From Trifolium pratense (lineage: Eukaryota; Streptophyta; Magnoliopsida; Fabales; Fabaceae): DNA of 64,000 nt. Below, one piece after another: positions 11,157-22,889 of the stretch (position 1 is the stretch's first letter; every line of letters begins with the position of its first letter). The notes beneath the pieces were generated by a model that saw nothing but the letters and a program-made list of their open reading frames with translations, was not told the origin of the DNA and searched no databases. The DNA is taken from NCBI RefSeq assembly GCF_020283565.1, contig NC_060064.1, positions 9,290,266 through 9,354,265 of the forward strand. The letters run 5' to 3'. The translations under genes and the position numbers were made by a program.

Positions 11157-13450
11157 CGACCCATTTTTCGTATTCGTATATTTTATTAAATGATATTTTA
11201 TTTATTGATTGGCTTTTACTATTTTAGTGAGCGACGAATAATTATTTAGCCGAACGTAAGTTATTAGGCGCGAGAACCATTGTTTTGGGCTTGATGGGCG
11301 TGAGAGGCATTGGGCCTAAGCCAAGTGGGCTTGGTTCATGACAATAGAAGTAGTATAAGTAGCAAGTCAAACACATGAATAGTATCACAATTCATTTTCC
11401 TTGAGCTTTGAGTGAGTAAGAGCAAGAGCAAAGCTAAGCTAGGGTTTTGGCTAGGAGAATCACGAGCAAGAGAGGAGAGGAAAGGCTTGGATCATCATCT
11501 TTGCTTAAGGTAAGAGATTAGAATTCATGATTCTTGAGTGGCAAGGAGAGGGGAGATTGTCTATGTCTCCATTCCCGAACTCTCCCACTCAATTTCTTTT
11601 AGACTTTTGATTAAGCTTTTGTATGTGAGTGTGATGTTCTTCATCATCACTTTGTATGTGTTAATCACTAGCTTGATTCCATGAAGAATATGTATGTGTT
11701 TGGATCATGTTGAAAAAGTTTATGAAAGTTACTTAAAACCCAAGAAATTGGCATGATTTTGATTATTTGAGGTATTTGGATGCTTGGAAGAGATGATTAA
11801 TGTTCCTTGATACCATATATGTTTGGAATGGCTGTTTATAAGAATTTATAACATGTTTGGATGAATTTTTGAGTTGATTCAATGTTAAACCGCCTTAGAA
11901 AACTCAAGAACAGATTTTCTTTCTGGTGTAGTTCGCTAAGCGACCAGGAGTTCGCTACAGCGAACCTGTTCGCCACAAGCTCGCTACCTGTTCGCCATGT
12001 ACCTGTAATCCTCTGATGTAGTTCGCTACAGCGAACTGAGCTTCGCTTAGCGAATAAGTTCGCTACCTGTTCGCCACAAGCTCGCTACCTGTTCGCCATG
12101 TACCTGTAATCCTCTGATGTAGTTCGCTACAGCGAACTGAGCTTCGCTTAGCGAATAAGTTCGCTACCTGTTCGCTACGGCTTCGCTTAGCGAATAGTAC
12201 TGAACCTGCAACTTTTGTTATTGGTTGTAAGTGTATTTAGGCACTTGTAACATGTTTAAGGGTATCCTTACATGATTGTTGATACATGTTGATACTGTTA
12301 ATGCTTATTGTTAATCGTTATATGATTGATAAACGTGTATGCAATAAGTTGTAGCTTAAAGTGAGCAATGTGATGTTTTGACATTAATTTGTAATGTTAA
12401 GTGAATGTGTTAGGATTGTGTTCCCGCATTCATAAAAGAGTAGCTTCGAGCTAGAGAATATCATATGGTTGATATGTGTATGCATACATGCATTCATGAT
12501 TGTATGTGAACATTGGAAACTTGGGTTCCAATAACGAAAATGGATTATGTGTCCATAATGAAGCCGAGGATCGGATTAGATGAATCCATGAGTCCAGAGC
12601 TGCTATCCAACAGGATATAAAACTGTGTTGGCTTATCCAAGGGAGATAAGATGGTTCGGTAAGTTCCGACATATCCAGCATGATATAAAACTGTTCTTGG
12701 TCCACCGTTGGTGAGACACCTTGGTACCACATGCATTTAGTTATGTCTAGGGATGGCATGACAGTGAATTAATTGGCATTAGATACCTTAGGGTAAATGC
12801 GCATATATTTGATAAATGGTATGTGACATTATTTGGTTGAATTGTGTTGAACTTTATTAATTGATAATCGTTTAGTGCGATGTTTTGGCGTGAGTTAGAA
12901 TATGTATGATGTAGTTCGAAAGTGTAAGACCTTTATTATACTCGTATGATATGCGATTATGTTTTCTAACTCTCTGCTTTGTGTTATTTGCTGGACCTTT
13001 GGGGGTTCAGATATTCAGGCTGAGGACTGTGCCGACGTTTAGACTGCTGTTTTAGCTTGGTGTTGAAGTACCTTTTGGTGAGGAGACTTAGCATAGATTA
13101 CTCCTCTTAGTACTAGCTTTTGGTTAGAGTTTGTAAATAGTAAATGCTCTGGTAATGTAACATCGAGTCGGGGATTACGCTTGGATTTCATCGTATATCG
13201 GTGTTACCTTTTGATATGCTAGTTCTTGTATAAGTGACATCCTTAGGGATGAATATGGCTTATGTATATATATATGTATATATATGCATGCTTGGTTTGA
13301 TTGAATCCGCTGTTGTTTTTCATGTTAAACTTCATGACGCTCTGTGTGTGTATGCTTGTGTTTTAATTACCGCGTGGCACTCTGCCTTTACACTTGTTAA
13401 AAAGTTTTTAAAATTACGTTTTTAAGGGTAGTATGGGTTAGGGTGTTACA
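11152..13450 (+). repeat. 3' LTR
   Basis: 2,299 bp, nearly identical to the 5' LTR, including the internal 101-bp tandem repeat. It ends in GGTGTTACA and is followed by the CCCCT duplication. Confidence 0.97.
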
Positions 13451-13462
13451 CCCCTCAAAAAC

Positions 13463-13644
13463 GAAATGTTCTCATCCCACCCACTCACTTTCTCCCATAC
13501 CCCCTAGCAATTCGGAAAACGTTTTTCGAATTTTTTATAGTGTAAATTTTACACTAGAAAAACAGTTCGGAAAGTATTTTCCGAATTTTTTTGCACGCTA
13601 GGGGAGTAGGCGAAAAAGTGAGTGGGTGGGATGAGAAAATTTTA
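13463..13644. mobile_element. hAT-type MITE (182 bp)
   Basis: The arms read TTCTCATCCCACCCACTCAC and, inverted, GTGAGTGGGTGGGATGAGAA. The flanks are a perfect 8-bp duplication TCAAAAAC (13455-13462 and 13645-13652), the length expected for hAT transposition. The first base of the left duplication is also the last base of the Ty3 duplication, so the retrotransposon landed at the very edge of this MITE. Confidence 0.9.
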
Positions 13645-13670
13645 TCAAAAACAAACCTTGTCCCCGAGGC

Positions 13671-14867
13671 CAGGGCCGGCCCAACATATCTCGGGGCCTA
13701 AAGCAAAATTTTACGGGAGGCCTTTTACAATTAATAATAATCTTTTAGAAAAGCCTTACCCACTATTTGTTATATATATATTTTAAAATAATACTTTTTA
13801 AATGTAATTCTTAAAAGTGATAATTTTTATGCTTAATATATAAAATGTTTTAGACTAATACTCTTTAGTTTAAATTTGTTTTGTTAATATTTTTCTTAGG
13901 TTTGGTTTATATTCTCCCATACTTCTATGATATTTTTTAATTTACAATCGGCTTATTTTAAAAGAAAAATGCCAACTAATGTCTTGGAGCACCGGTTAAG
14001 GAAAATCAATATCGTAAAACTATATTACAACATGTGTAGTTAATGTTGTAAAATATAAAATGTTTTTTTTTATAAATAAAATATGTTGTTTTTAATGTAA
14101 AATTTATACTTTTTTTTTTTTTGCTTTTACCATCAGTTTAAAATTAAAAAATTACACACATGACATCTTATTCAGCTGAGTGAGTTGCCACCTAAGCATT
14201 GAATTGGTCAAAATTGAGATTTTGCAAAGGAGGTTAAAGTTAGGGGGGCAAAACTGCTATTTTTAAAGTTAAGAGACTAAAATCGCAAGTTTGTGAAAGT
14301 TAAGGGACCAAAAATGCATTTTAGCCTAAAAGAAAATACACTTTGTTAGATTTTAAATAATTTATTTAATTATTAGATAAGTGACTAATATAAAAAAAAT
14401 AAAATAAAAAAATAATAATTTATTTAATTGTTTAAAAAAAAACTAATTTATTTAATTGTATTTAGCAATAAACATATACGTAGTACAGTAAATCAGTAAA
14501 ATATATTATTGTCGAGAAGGCATTTAATGTAATGCAATATGGTAGTGATTGGGATTTGGTAGTTCAAAACTTTAAAAATGAATGGCATTATCAATCTGCT
14601 TTTATTTTCATTCATTTATTTATGTCAACAAAATAAAATATATGAAAAACGAAACATGGGAATCCATCCCATGACCTCTGGTCTGGATACTATGCAGTTT
14701 AATACAACAACTACTAGACTACATGGCATACATGATGCATTTTTGCGGCCTTCAATATATAATATAAATAAAAATATGGGGCTTAAATTTAAGCCAAAAT
14801 GGTCTTAAAAATTGGAGGCCTAAACCCAAGCTTTGTTAGCTTCAGGTTCAGGGTATGGCCGGCCCTA
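13671..14867. mobile_element. Non-autonomous hAT element with GGGCCGGCC termini
   Basis: The left end is CAGGGCCGGCCC and the right end inverted is TAGGGCCGGCC. Both are followed inward by GGCCT motifs (CGGGGCCTAAAGC left, GGAGGCCTAAACCC right). The flanks are CCCGAGGC (13663-13670) and CCCGAGAC (14868-14875), an 8-bp duplication with one mismatch. The 1.2-kb interior is AT-rich, has no transposase frame and includes a Mutator-like remnant near 14230-14330 and a tRNA-like stretch near 14665-14730. Confidence 0.85.
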
Positions 14868-14929
14868 CCCGAGACTGAATGGAGCAAATTAGCTCTTCAA
14901 GAAAGTTTGATTTCATATTAAAGATATAG

Positions 14930-15237
14930 CGTGTGTTTGGTTCTGTGGCGGAGAGAATTGATTTTGGCAGAATTGATTTTGTAAAATTGATTCTGGCTAA
15001 AATTGATTTTAAGCTGAAGTGGTTTATGTTTGGATATATTCATGAAAAAGTGAGTTGAACAAAAAATTTGAGTGTAAAAATCAATTCTAGAATCAGAAGC
15101 TACGATTTCTAGCTTCAAGTAGAATCAATTCTGGAGGCAGAATCAATTCTACTTTTGAGAAACCAAACAAGTCAGAATCAATTCTACACGTCCAGAATCA
15201 ATTCTGGATGCTCCAGAATTGAAACCAAACATACACA
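14930..15237. mobile_element. MITE, TGTGTTTGGTT family
   Basis: The left end TGTGTTTGGTTCTG and the right end AACCAAACATACACA are inverted. The interior alternates AGAATTGATTTTGG and CAGAATCAATTCTGG in opposite orientation, forming a long hairpin. A clear target duplication was not found. Confidence 0.7.
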
Positions 15238-15374
15238 TAGTTTTTTTTTGACAAAATGTTAGAGATATAACGGCTAAACTCACGCATATTAAATACAAAG
15301 AAATGAGAAATTGTGTGTTTAAATATACACCCGAACATATCAAATCTTCATGTAGCTTTTTTACTATATGAGCA

Positions 15375-15446
<72 letters not shown>
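15375..15446. repeat. Compound microsatellite (ATT)n(ATG)n
   Basis: About nine ATT units run into about fourteen ATG units. The poly-isoleucine/aspartate open frame across it is an artefact of the repeat. Confidence 0.95.
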
Positions 15447-15618
15447 CCATAGGAATGTTAGTATGCTGAAAATAAGTACCAGGCAGGTATTTATAATTGA
15501 AAAGCATGCACATGCCAATTCTCTTATCCAATTAAAATGATGTAGCTTTCACAATATGTGGCACAATGAGAACCGCAAATTTACACCAATCCAAGAAAGA
15601 GTATTTATATTTACAATA

Positions 15619-15763
15619 CTTTCACCAATTCTATTATAAGAGAAAATTTATTTTTTAAATTTATTAAAAATTTAATATATTTGGACATAATAACCTTTAG
15701 ATATATTAGATTCTTAATGAATTTAAAAAATAAATTCTCTCTTATATATAGGACCGGAGCGAG
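15619..15763. mobile_element. Stowaway-type MITE
   Basis: The 145-bp element is flanked by TA (15617-15618 and 15764-15765). The right end inverted is CTCGCTCCGGTCC, the usual plant Stowaway-like terminus; the left end is a decayed version. Long internal inverted arms (AGAGAAAATTTATTTTTTAAA) are clear. Confidence 0.75.
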
Positions 15764-16016
15764 TAATACATAATAATTTTTTTTGACTAACAATACATAA
15801 TAAATTTTATTGGCCTTATTTTTGCACATTTATTCCATGAAATATTACTACCACCCTCCGGTCATAGTCTATGACTGATAAACAAGAAGGACCTTCAACA
15901 AATTTATCCTTTCTCTTTTTTGTATATTTTGTCTTGCTTCTCAATTTTCCTTCCTCTAAGCAACCCAACCCAATAGGAAAATATAGGAAAAAAAATACAT
16001 TAAAAAAGAAACATAA

Positions 16017-17345
16017 TACTCTCTCATCTTTAATTATAAGCAAAAATCAAATTTTCAGATTCATTGAATAAATTGGGGTCCGTTTGGCCAAGCTTTTTTA
16101 AGAACTTATGCAAACAGTTTATACAATATAAATTAAGTTTTATGTTATTTTATAAGTTCACACTAGTGAAAATTGTAATTTTATAAACTATTTTATCATA
16201 AACTACCTTGACAAACTTATAATAATATATATAAATCGCATAAACTGTTTGCATAAAGCTCTAAAAAAGATGAGATAAACGAGCCATATGTATCTGGCCT
16301 ATATTATAGACTAGATACATCATTTTTTTAAATGAATCTAAAAAGTACTCCCTCTATCCTTAATTATAACAAAAATCAAATTTTCATATTCATTGAATAA
16401 TTAATGTATCTGACCTATATTATAGACCAGATACATCAGTTTTTGAATGAATCTAAAAAGTACTCCATCCATCCTTAATTATAAATAAAAGTCAATTTTT
16501 CAGATTTATTGAATAATTAATGTATCTGGCCTATATATAGACCAGATACAACAGTTTTTGAATGAATCTAAAAAGTATTGACTTCATCCTTAATTATAAG
16601 CAAAAGTCAATTTTTCAGATTCATTGAATAATTAATGTATCTGACCTATATTATAAATCAGATACATCAATTTTTGAAAACTCTCTCCATCCTTAATTAT
16701 AAGCAAAAGTCAATTTTTCAGATTCATTGAATAATTAATATATCTGGTCTATATTGGTTTATATTATAGACCAGATACATCAGTTTTTGAATGAATCTAA
16801 AAAGTACTCCATCCATCCTTAATTATAAACAAAAGTCAATTTTTCAGATTCATTGAATAATTAATGCATCTGGCCTATATATAGACCAGATACAACAATT
16901 TTTGAATGAATCTAAAAAGTACTGACTCCATATTTAATTATAAGCAAAAGTCAATTTTTCAGATTCATTGAATAATTAATGTATCTGACTTTATAGATCA
17001 GATACATCAATTTTTGAAAACTCTCTCCATCCTTAATTATAAGCAAAGGTCAATTTTTCAGATTCATTGAATAATTAATATATCTAGTCTATATTATAGA
17101 CCAGATACATTAGTTTTTGAATGAATCTAAAAAGTACTCCATCCATCCTTAATTATAAACAAAAGTCAATTTTTTAGATTTATTGAATAATTAATATATT
17201 TGATCTATTATAGACCATATACATCAGTTTTTGAATGAATCTAAAAAGTACTCCATCCAATCTTATTTATAAGCTAAAATACATTAATTTTTTAATGAAT
17301 CTAAAAAATAACTTTTACCTATAAATAAGGCCACATGGAGTACAT
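16017..17345. repeat. Ten-unit tandem array of a Stowaway-like MITE
   Basis: About ten units of 98-127 bp, each with a CTCCATCCATCCTTAATTATAA head, TTTTTCAGATTCATTGAATAA, the palindromic core ATCTGGCCTATAT...AGACCAGAT and GAATGAATCTAAAAAG. Unit heads lie near 16027, 16358, 16472, 16588, 16690, 16817, 16933, 17031, 17146 and 17261. Each unit is itself a small MITE-like hairpin, so the array resembles a MITE being turned into a satellite. Confidence 0.9.
16077..16290. mobile_element. MITE nested in array unit 1 (CGTTTGGCC family)
   Basis: The ends GGTCCGTTTGGCC and, inverted, TGGCTCGTTTATC flank arms with AACTTATGCAAACAG / CATAAACTGTTTGC. It interrupts the first array unit after ATTGAATAA, and the unit resumes at TGTATCTGGCC. 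A related copy in the other orientation is at 39448-39652. Confidence 0.65.
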
Positions 17346-17692
17346 TTTTGCTTATAACCAAGGATGTCGTAGTATTTTGACAACTATTTTTGAATAATTT
17401 TTTTATTTGTCTTGATTTCCGTGTCAATAACCGCATTGCTCTCTACCGTCAAAAAAAAGAAAAGAAAACGGCATTGCTCTCTATAATTTAGTTGTCTCAT
17501 AGGTTGTAAAAAAAAAATTAGATGTTAAAATAACACACCTCTTGAAAAAAAAAAAAAACAACCAACCAATCCCATTAAACAAGTCATCACCAAATTCAGC
17601 TTGAACAGGAGAGAAAAGAAAAGCTGATATTATACATCTCCTGTTTTCTTGGTGTTAAGGAAGGGAAAATCTTTCAAGAGGGAAGAAGAAAA
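17346..17692 (+). promoter_or_regulatory. Upstream region of the MFS gene
   Basis: AT-rich sequence ending in a purine-rich leader (GAGGGAAGAAGAAAA) just before ATG 17693. I see no clear TATA box, only an ATATTATAC near 17627. No other gene. Confidence 0.4.
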
Positions 17693-20600
17693 ATGGCTGG
17701 GGAATCAAGAAAATGGGTGGTGCTAATAGCAACAATTTGGATACAAGCATTCACTGGAACAAATTTTGATTTTTCATCATATTCATCTGAGCTGAAATCA
17801 GTTCTTGATATAACTCAACTTCAGCTGAATTATCTTTCAGTTGCATCAGATATGGGGAAGGCATTTGGTTGGTGTTGTGGTGTTTCACTCATGTATTTTC
17901 CATTATGGGTGGTTTTGTTCATGGCTGCTTTCATGGGGATTCTTGGTTATGGCCTCCAATGGCTTGTCATTCAAAGACTCATCACTTTGCCTTATTTTCT
18001 GGTCAGTTTTCATCACTCCTAACTATTCCCTCTTTAGTTGTTTGTTATTGGAAATTTTGCTTCTTTGATTTCTGAATTTGTGGTAGATTTTTGTTTTGTT
18101 GGTATTAATCCTCTGGTTCTCAGAGGAGGAATGGGTCCCAGTAATTAAGAGTTCGGTCACAAGATAAGAAAACCTGACTAAAAATTGTTCCCACCAGAAA
18201 TCGAACTCATGTTCTCCTGAACTATCCGTTCTAGGGAGAGCTCATTAACCACTTGAGCCAAATGTTTTGGTTTTGTGGTAGAAATTTTGTTAACTGTGTT
18301 ATGAATTTTGGGCAACTAGCAACAACTAATTTTGGGGTTTGTTAACATTGAAACAATTTCTTACAGCACAAAATATAAATGTTACATTTTTTTGGAGCCA
18401 GTTTTCTAGCTTGATGCAAAGAACATCGGCAAAGTACATAAATTCTGCCATAGAGAATCCAAAATTATTGTTGGCATAACTTTATAATAAAGGTTGCTAG
18501 AGTCCATATAACTTGCAAGTTGTTGTAACAACTCAACAACATAAAGAGTCATGTTGTGCTTCTATTTCCTCTCTTCACCTAACTTATACGTAATTTAGGA
18601 AAACATAATTTTTAACCAATATTTAAGGCTCTTGATTTTGGTAGCCATATCAGAAAAAGAGTAATTTGAAACTCAGGTCCACCAGGGTAATCAACAAAAT
18701 GGTCTTCCTAACAAAATTCTTTGTCATCCTGTTCTTTAAATCCAACTTAATAACTATCACCTTAGTTAGTCTTAGCTCAATTGTCCAATGAGTAACATGT
18801 AAAAGGTTTAGGGATTCCATTTCAAACAATGAGAGTATATGAGAGTGACTACAAGATTTAGCTAGGCAAATAATTATCCACTACTTTATTTGATAGAATT
18901 AAAATTGTAAAAGAATGATTACAAAAACAAAGGTGGGGTGTTGCAAAACATCACATGTTAACCGTGGGGTATTGCATTTATATCAAAAGAAAATTGACAA
19001 GAATTTGTCCTTTTTATTATAAAATGATTACAAAAGAAAACATGAAAAACATGTCAACAAAAATTGTCTTTTTTCATCTTGTCTAAAATAAAATATGATA
19101 CATGTCCCAATGAGCTTAACTTAGTTGGCAGAGACATAACATTTTGTATGCAAGAGCTGGAGTTGGAACCTCGGGACACTCCACTTATTCACCTTAAGTG
19201 TGGAATTCTAGTCACGATTAGACTACTTGACAAAAAAAAATGATATCTATGTCCCAACTTGTCACGTTGTGTGGAATTCAAGTACACAACTTGATTAGTC
19301 ATGAGAGCCTCATATTCTCCCTAACCCAAGTTCAAACCTTGAAAGCAACAAAACTTATTTTTTTAATTTTATTTTTACAAACTGTGTTAATTTTTAAAAA
19401 GGTCTTACTATAAAATTTGCTTTAGACCTGTAAGCAATTAAAATACTGTGAATGTTCAAATTGATTTTACATGTTTATGATATTTTTAGGAAAAGATTAA
19501 AAATTGATTACAATATTGTTGACTACATTGAACTGCAGGTATTTTTTCTATGCTTGATTGCAGGCTGCAGCATCTGCTGGTTCAACACCATCTGCTATAT
19601 ATTATGTATAAAAAATTTCACATCTAACCGTTCACTTGCGTTATCTTTAAGCATTAGTTTCAATGGTGTAAGTGCAGCTTTATACACTCTCATTGCAAAT
19701 GCAATAATCTCAAACAATGACACTCTCTATCTCTTCCTCAATGCCATTGTTCCTCTCCTCATTTCAGCATTAGTACTCATTCCAATTCTCCAACAACCAC
19801 AACCTCAGCAACAACATTCCGCTGACACACTTCATCGTAGCGATCATGATTCCTTAATTTTTCTTTGCCTCAACATCCTTGCCCTTGTCACAGGTCTCTA
19901 CCTTCTCTGCCTATATTCTCTTTCGTCGTCCCCAACTGTAGCTCGTGTTATCCTTGTCGGCGCAATTTTTCTCTTATCAATGCTTTTATTTTTGCCAAGC
20001 ATTGTGTATTCAAAACAATGGTCTTGTTTTACTCTTCCGACAAGCTTTTCGTTATATGAATCAAGTTTCGCTGTTATTGAAAATAATGATGATAATCATG
20101 AGCTTGACAAGGAACTAATTAGTATAGAGGATCATGATGCAAGGGATAATGTAAGTGATCAAAGCATGACGATTGAGAAGAGTTTATGTTTTGTGAATGT
20201 GTTGGAGAAAGAGAAGATTATAATGCTTGGTGAAGAGCATACAACTAAGATGTTGATTCGTAGGTGGGATTTTTGGTTATATTTCATTGCTTATTTCTGT
20301 GGTGGAACAATTGGATTGGTTTATAGTAATAATTTGGGCCAAATATCTCAATCACTAGGACATAATTCTTTGACAAGTTCTCTTGTGACACTTTACTCCA
20401 CATGTTCCTTTTTTGGTCGACTTCTTGCAGCTGCACCTGATTTACTCAGCAGGTATGTTCAAATTTTCAAGAATAATTTATATATGGATCAATGTTTATA
20501 TCATAAGTGCTTATCATATAAGTTCTTATGTATAAGTTATTTCTATAATAAAAGGTAAAATAAAGTCAAACACTTTCATTTTAAAAAATTTAAGTCAAAC

Positions 20601-21516
20601 AATTTTCATACAAACTTTAACTTGTTTTCATATCATAAGTATTTCCATAGCTACTCAAACAGTCTGACAAGTGCTTATACTAGTGGATCAGCTCAAATAA
20701 GCCAATCCATTCAGATATGTCAACCCACTTAAGGAGGCCAAGGCATCCCTAGACCCTTTGAAATAGTATTCTCATAATTAAATGAATGACATGTTTGCTT
20801 TTTTTTTTTTTTTTTTGGGTATTAACCCTCTGGTTCCCAGGGGAAGGGGGCGCCCTGGTAATCCAGAGTTCGGCCGCGAGGTTGTTAGATGCTTCTTTAA
20901 TGGATGAATGGTCTCTATCATATTATCTTTTCTAACAGTTATGAATCTAGTTCAATGTTTATCGACTATTGTATGATTCTTGAAAAACTATAACAAAAAG
21001 TTTTTATTCATTTGCAGCAAGATACACTTTGCAAGAACTGGATGGTTTGCAGCAGCATTGATACCAACACCAATTGCATTCATTTTGCTAGCCATATCCG
21101 GCACCAAAACCGCATTGCAATTAGGCACAAGCTTAATTGGATTAAGTTCCGGCTTTGTATTTTCTGCAGCAGTATCTATAACATCAGAACTATTTGGTCC
21201 AAACAGTGTAGGGGTAAACCACAATATCCTCATCACAAACATTCCAATAGGGTCATGTCTTTATGGCCTTCTTGCTGCATTGGTTTATGACTCTAATGCC
21301 AAAAGCTCAAGACAATCAATATGGCTTCGCGAGATGTCGTTGTGTATGGGAAGGAAATGCTATATGCAGACATTTATATGGTGGAGTTGCATTTCAATTG
21401 TTGGATTAGTTTCAAGCTTCTTGCTTTTCTTAAGGACTAAGCAAGCTTATGATAGTTTTGAAAGAAATAAAAATCAAAATAGAAGCAAATTAGCTTTTGA
21501 TACAGAACTGTTCTGA
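17693..21516 (+). CDS. Nodulin-like / major facilitator superfamily transporter
   Basis: Three exons: 17693-18001, 19539-20452, 21018-21516 (573 aa). The junctions keep frame (phase 0, then phase 2) and use GT-AG sites (CTG|GTCAGT, CTGCAG|GTATTT, CAGCAG|GTATGT, TTTGCAG|C). The protein matches plant nodulin-like MFS proteins (NFD4-like): RKWVVLIATIWIQAFTGTNF, FSSYSSELKSVL, LGYGLQWL, AGCSICWFNT, SFNGVSAALYTLIANAI, LIRRWDFWLYFIAYFCGGT, KIHFARTGWFAA. Several hydrophobic segments sit on each side of an acidic hydrophilic loop at about residues 283-325, as usual. It is presumably an integral membrane transporter; the substrate is not known from sequence. The name records family history and does not prove a nodule role. 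Intron 1 (1.5 kb) has accumulated SINEs. Confidence 0.92.
18097..18271 (-). mobile_element. tRNA-derived SINE in MFS intron 1
   Basis: Read on the minus strand it starts TGGCTCAAGTGGTTAATGAG (A-box-like) and has GAGTTCGATTTC (B-box-like). It is flanked by a long imperfect duplication beginning TTTGTGGTAGA (18078 on and 18272 on), typical of LINE-driven retroposition. Confidence 0.75.
19111..19239 (+). mobile_element. tRNA-derived SINE (family with CTACTTGAC tail) in MFS intron 1
   Basis: Starts TGAGCTTAACTTAGTTGGC (A box), has GGAGTTGGAACCTC (B box) and GGACACTCCACTTATTCA, and ends GACTACTTGAC plus poly(A). Flanked by ATGATACATGTCCCAA on the left and ATGATATCTATGTCCCAA on the right. The same family recurs at 28074-28206 and 58777-58860, and a split copy brackets the Helitron. 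Confidence 0.85.
20799..20881 (-). repeat. Truncated SINE 3' end in MFS intron 2
   Basis: A long T run followed by GGGTATTAACCCTCTGGTTC and AGAGTTCGGCCGCGAG matches the tail half of the SINE at 18097-18271. The promoter half is missing. Confidence 0.6.
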
Positions 21517-21747
21517 TGAACATTGTACCATATGATGCAATGTATAAAATTATTATAAGGAATGAAATACAAATATTATTTTTTGTGCTCATTGAGCAGA
21601 AGATATCTAAAAGTGAGAATTGTTTTTTTATTTATTTTATTTATTTTTTATTTTATATTCATGAGGGTGTAAGCCCGAAACAAACAGAACTACACTGAAA
21701 TTACAAGAGGGGTAGTTTTCCCCAATAAATCAAAAGCAACAAGTTAC

Positions 21748-22115
21748 TTAAACTACTAGAGAAACATCAAAGTAAATAATTCCAGTATCCATCGAGCACC
21801 CATAGTTAGCTAAAGCATTTGCGCATTGATTTGCTTCACGGTAGGAGTGATGAATAACAACTTCCCAATCTAAAGCAAGTAAACTATGAATCTTCTCAAC
21901 ACAAGACCTCCCTTTCCAACTCTCATTCCCATGCAACTTGATAGCTTTCACAACAAGAGAATCAATATGCAACTCTATGTATCGAAATTGTAATCTTCTA
22001 GCATACATGAGTCCTTCCAACACTCCCCATAAATCCGTCAAATAAGCACTTCCTATGCCAATATACTTAGCAAAGCCTCCTAAACACTCACCATCACTTC
22101 CTCTTATGGTTTTTA
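21748..22115 (-). pseudogene. LINE-type RNase H domain fragment
   Basis: The minus-strand frame carries GECLGGFAKYIGIGSAYLTDLWGVLEG, IELHIDSLVV, LLALDWEVVIHHSYREANQCANALA and a short tail, matching the RNase H-like (RVT_3) domain at the end of plant non-LTR elements. It has no upstream reverse transcriptase here and starts abruptly, so it is a truncated remnant. It lies 230 bp past the MFS stop, in opposite orientation. Confidence 0.8.
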
Positions 22116-22429
22116 AAGGGAAGAAATCAATAGCAATTGAATTCCATTATTTCCATAATCCCACACTAATGGAAGGTAACTCAAACATCAATTATTGATT
22201 GGTAAGAAAGGTGTTATTTGCAAGAATTGAGTTCACCTTTAGTGAGGTCACACAGTATATTATGTCTAAGAAGTGAATTGCTCTTAAATTTAGTGGACTT
22301 TGTGAGACCCTCACTGCAATAAAATATTTACATGATAATTAAAGTCTTTTAATAAATTTACCTTCGGTTACTCGTAGTGCCTTAAAAAAATTGCTTAGAT
22401 CTTTTTAGAGAATGTGATATATTTATAGG

Positions 22430-22690
22430 GTGGTTCAAATGTAATTTGGATTTTGGACGAGGGTTTGTACAAGGAACCCAGGCCAGTATTACTTTATCTA
22501 GTTGTTGTCTGTCAATGGTGAGTTTGTGCTCAAACAAATTGGAGAATCGCAAAGATGTCTACTATTGAAGGTGAAGCGGTTGCATTACAATGTATATCAT
22601 ATAATCAATTTGACTTCGTATTTCAGAGATCAATTTATGCTGTGTCATCCTTGGTTCATAGAATAAATGGTACTATTTGGCTTGATCAAA
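22430..22690 (+). pseudogene. Decayed RNase H-like remnant
   Basis: Pieces in different frames, such as GWFKCNLDFG near 22432 and STIEGEAVALQ near 22560, match the W-K-N-D opening and the EGEA motif of the RVT_3 RNase H family. Frameshifts and gaps separate them. Confidence 0.5.
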
Positions 22691-22889
22691 AAAGAGAATG
22701 AATGATACTATTTCTAAATTAATTTTTTCAGCTTTAGAATTCATCCATATTTACTTGTATTATTTGGACTATATATAGTTTAAATATGTGTTTATAAAGT
22801 AGATCGAATATTCACCTTATAAGCCGATTTTGTAGTGTTGTGTTAGGTCAAATTCTCAATTCTAAGATGATATTAGAACCTCCACGATC

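Larger units (their letters stand above)
4370..13450 (+). mobile_element. Complete Ty3/gypsy (Tekay/Del-type chromovirus) LTR retrotransposon
   Basis: The 9,081-bp element is bounded by two LTRs of 2,299 bp with TG...CA ends (TGTAACGACC ... GGTGTTACA) and flanked by the 5-bp duplication CCCCT (4365-4369 and 13451-13455). It has a primer-binding site, gag with three zinc knuckles, protease, reverse transcriptase, RNase H, integrase with a GPF-type C-terminal module, a degenerate chromodomain and a polypurine tract, in standard order. Gag and pol are in one frame. Clade assignment rests on the pol sequence style and the chromodomain; a tree would be needed to fix it. The LTRs differ at three sites seen, so insertion is recent. 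Two coding lesions (9474-9476 and 8790-8792) suggest this copy is not autonomous. Confidence 0.97.

Noticed and set aside
16017..17345. CRISPR-like spaced repeats
   Set aside because: Units are directly adjacent MITE copies without unique spacers, in a plant nuclear context.
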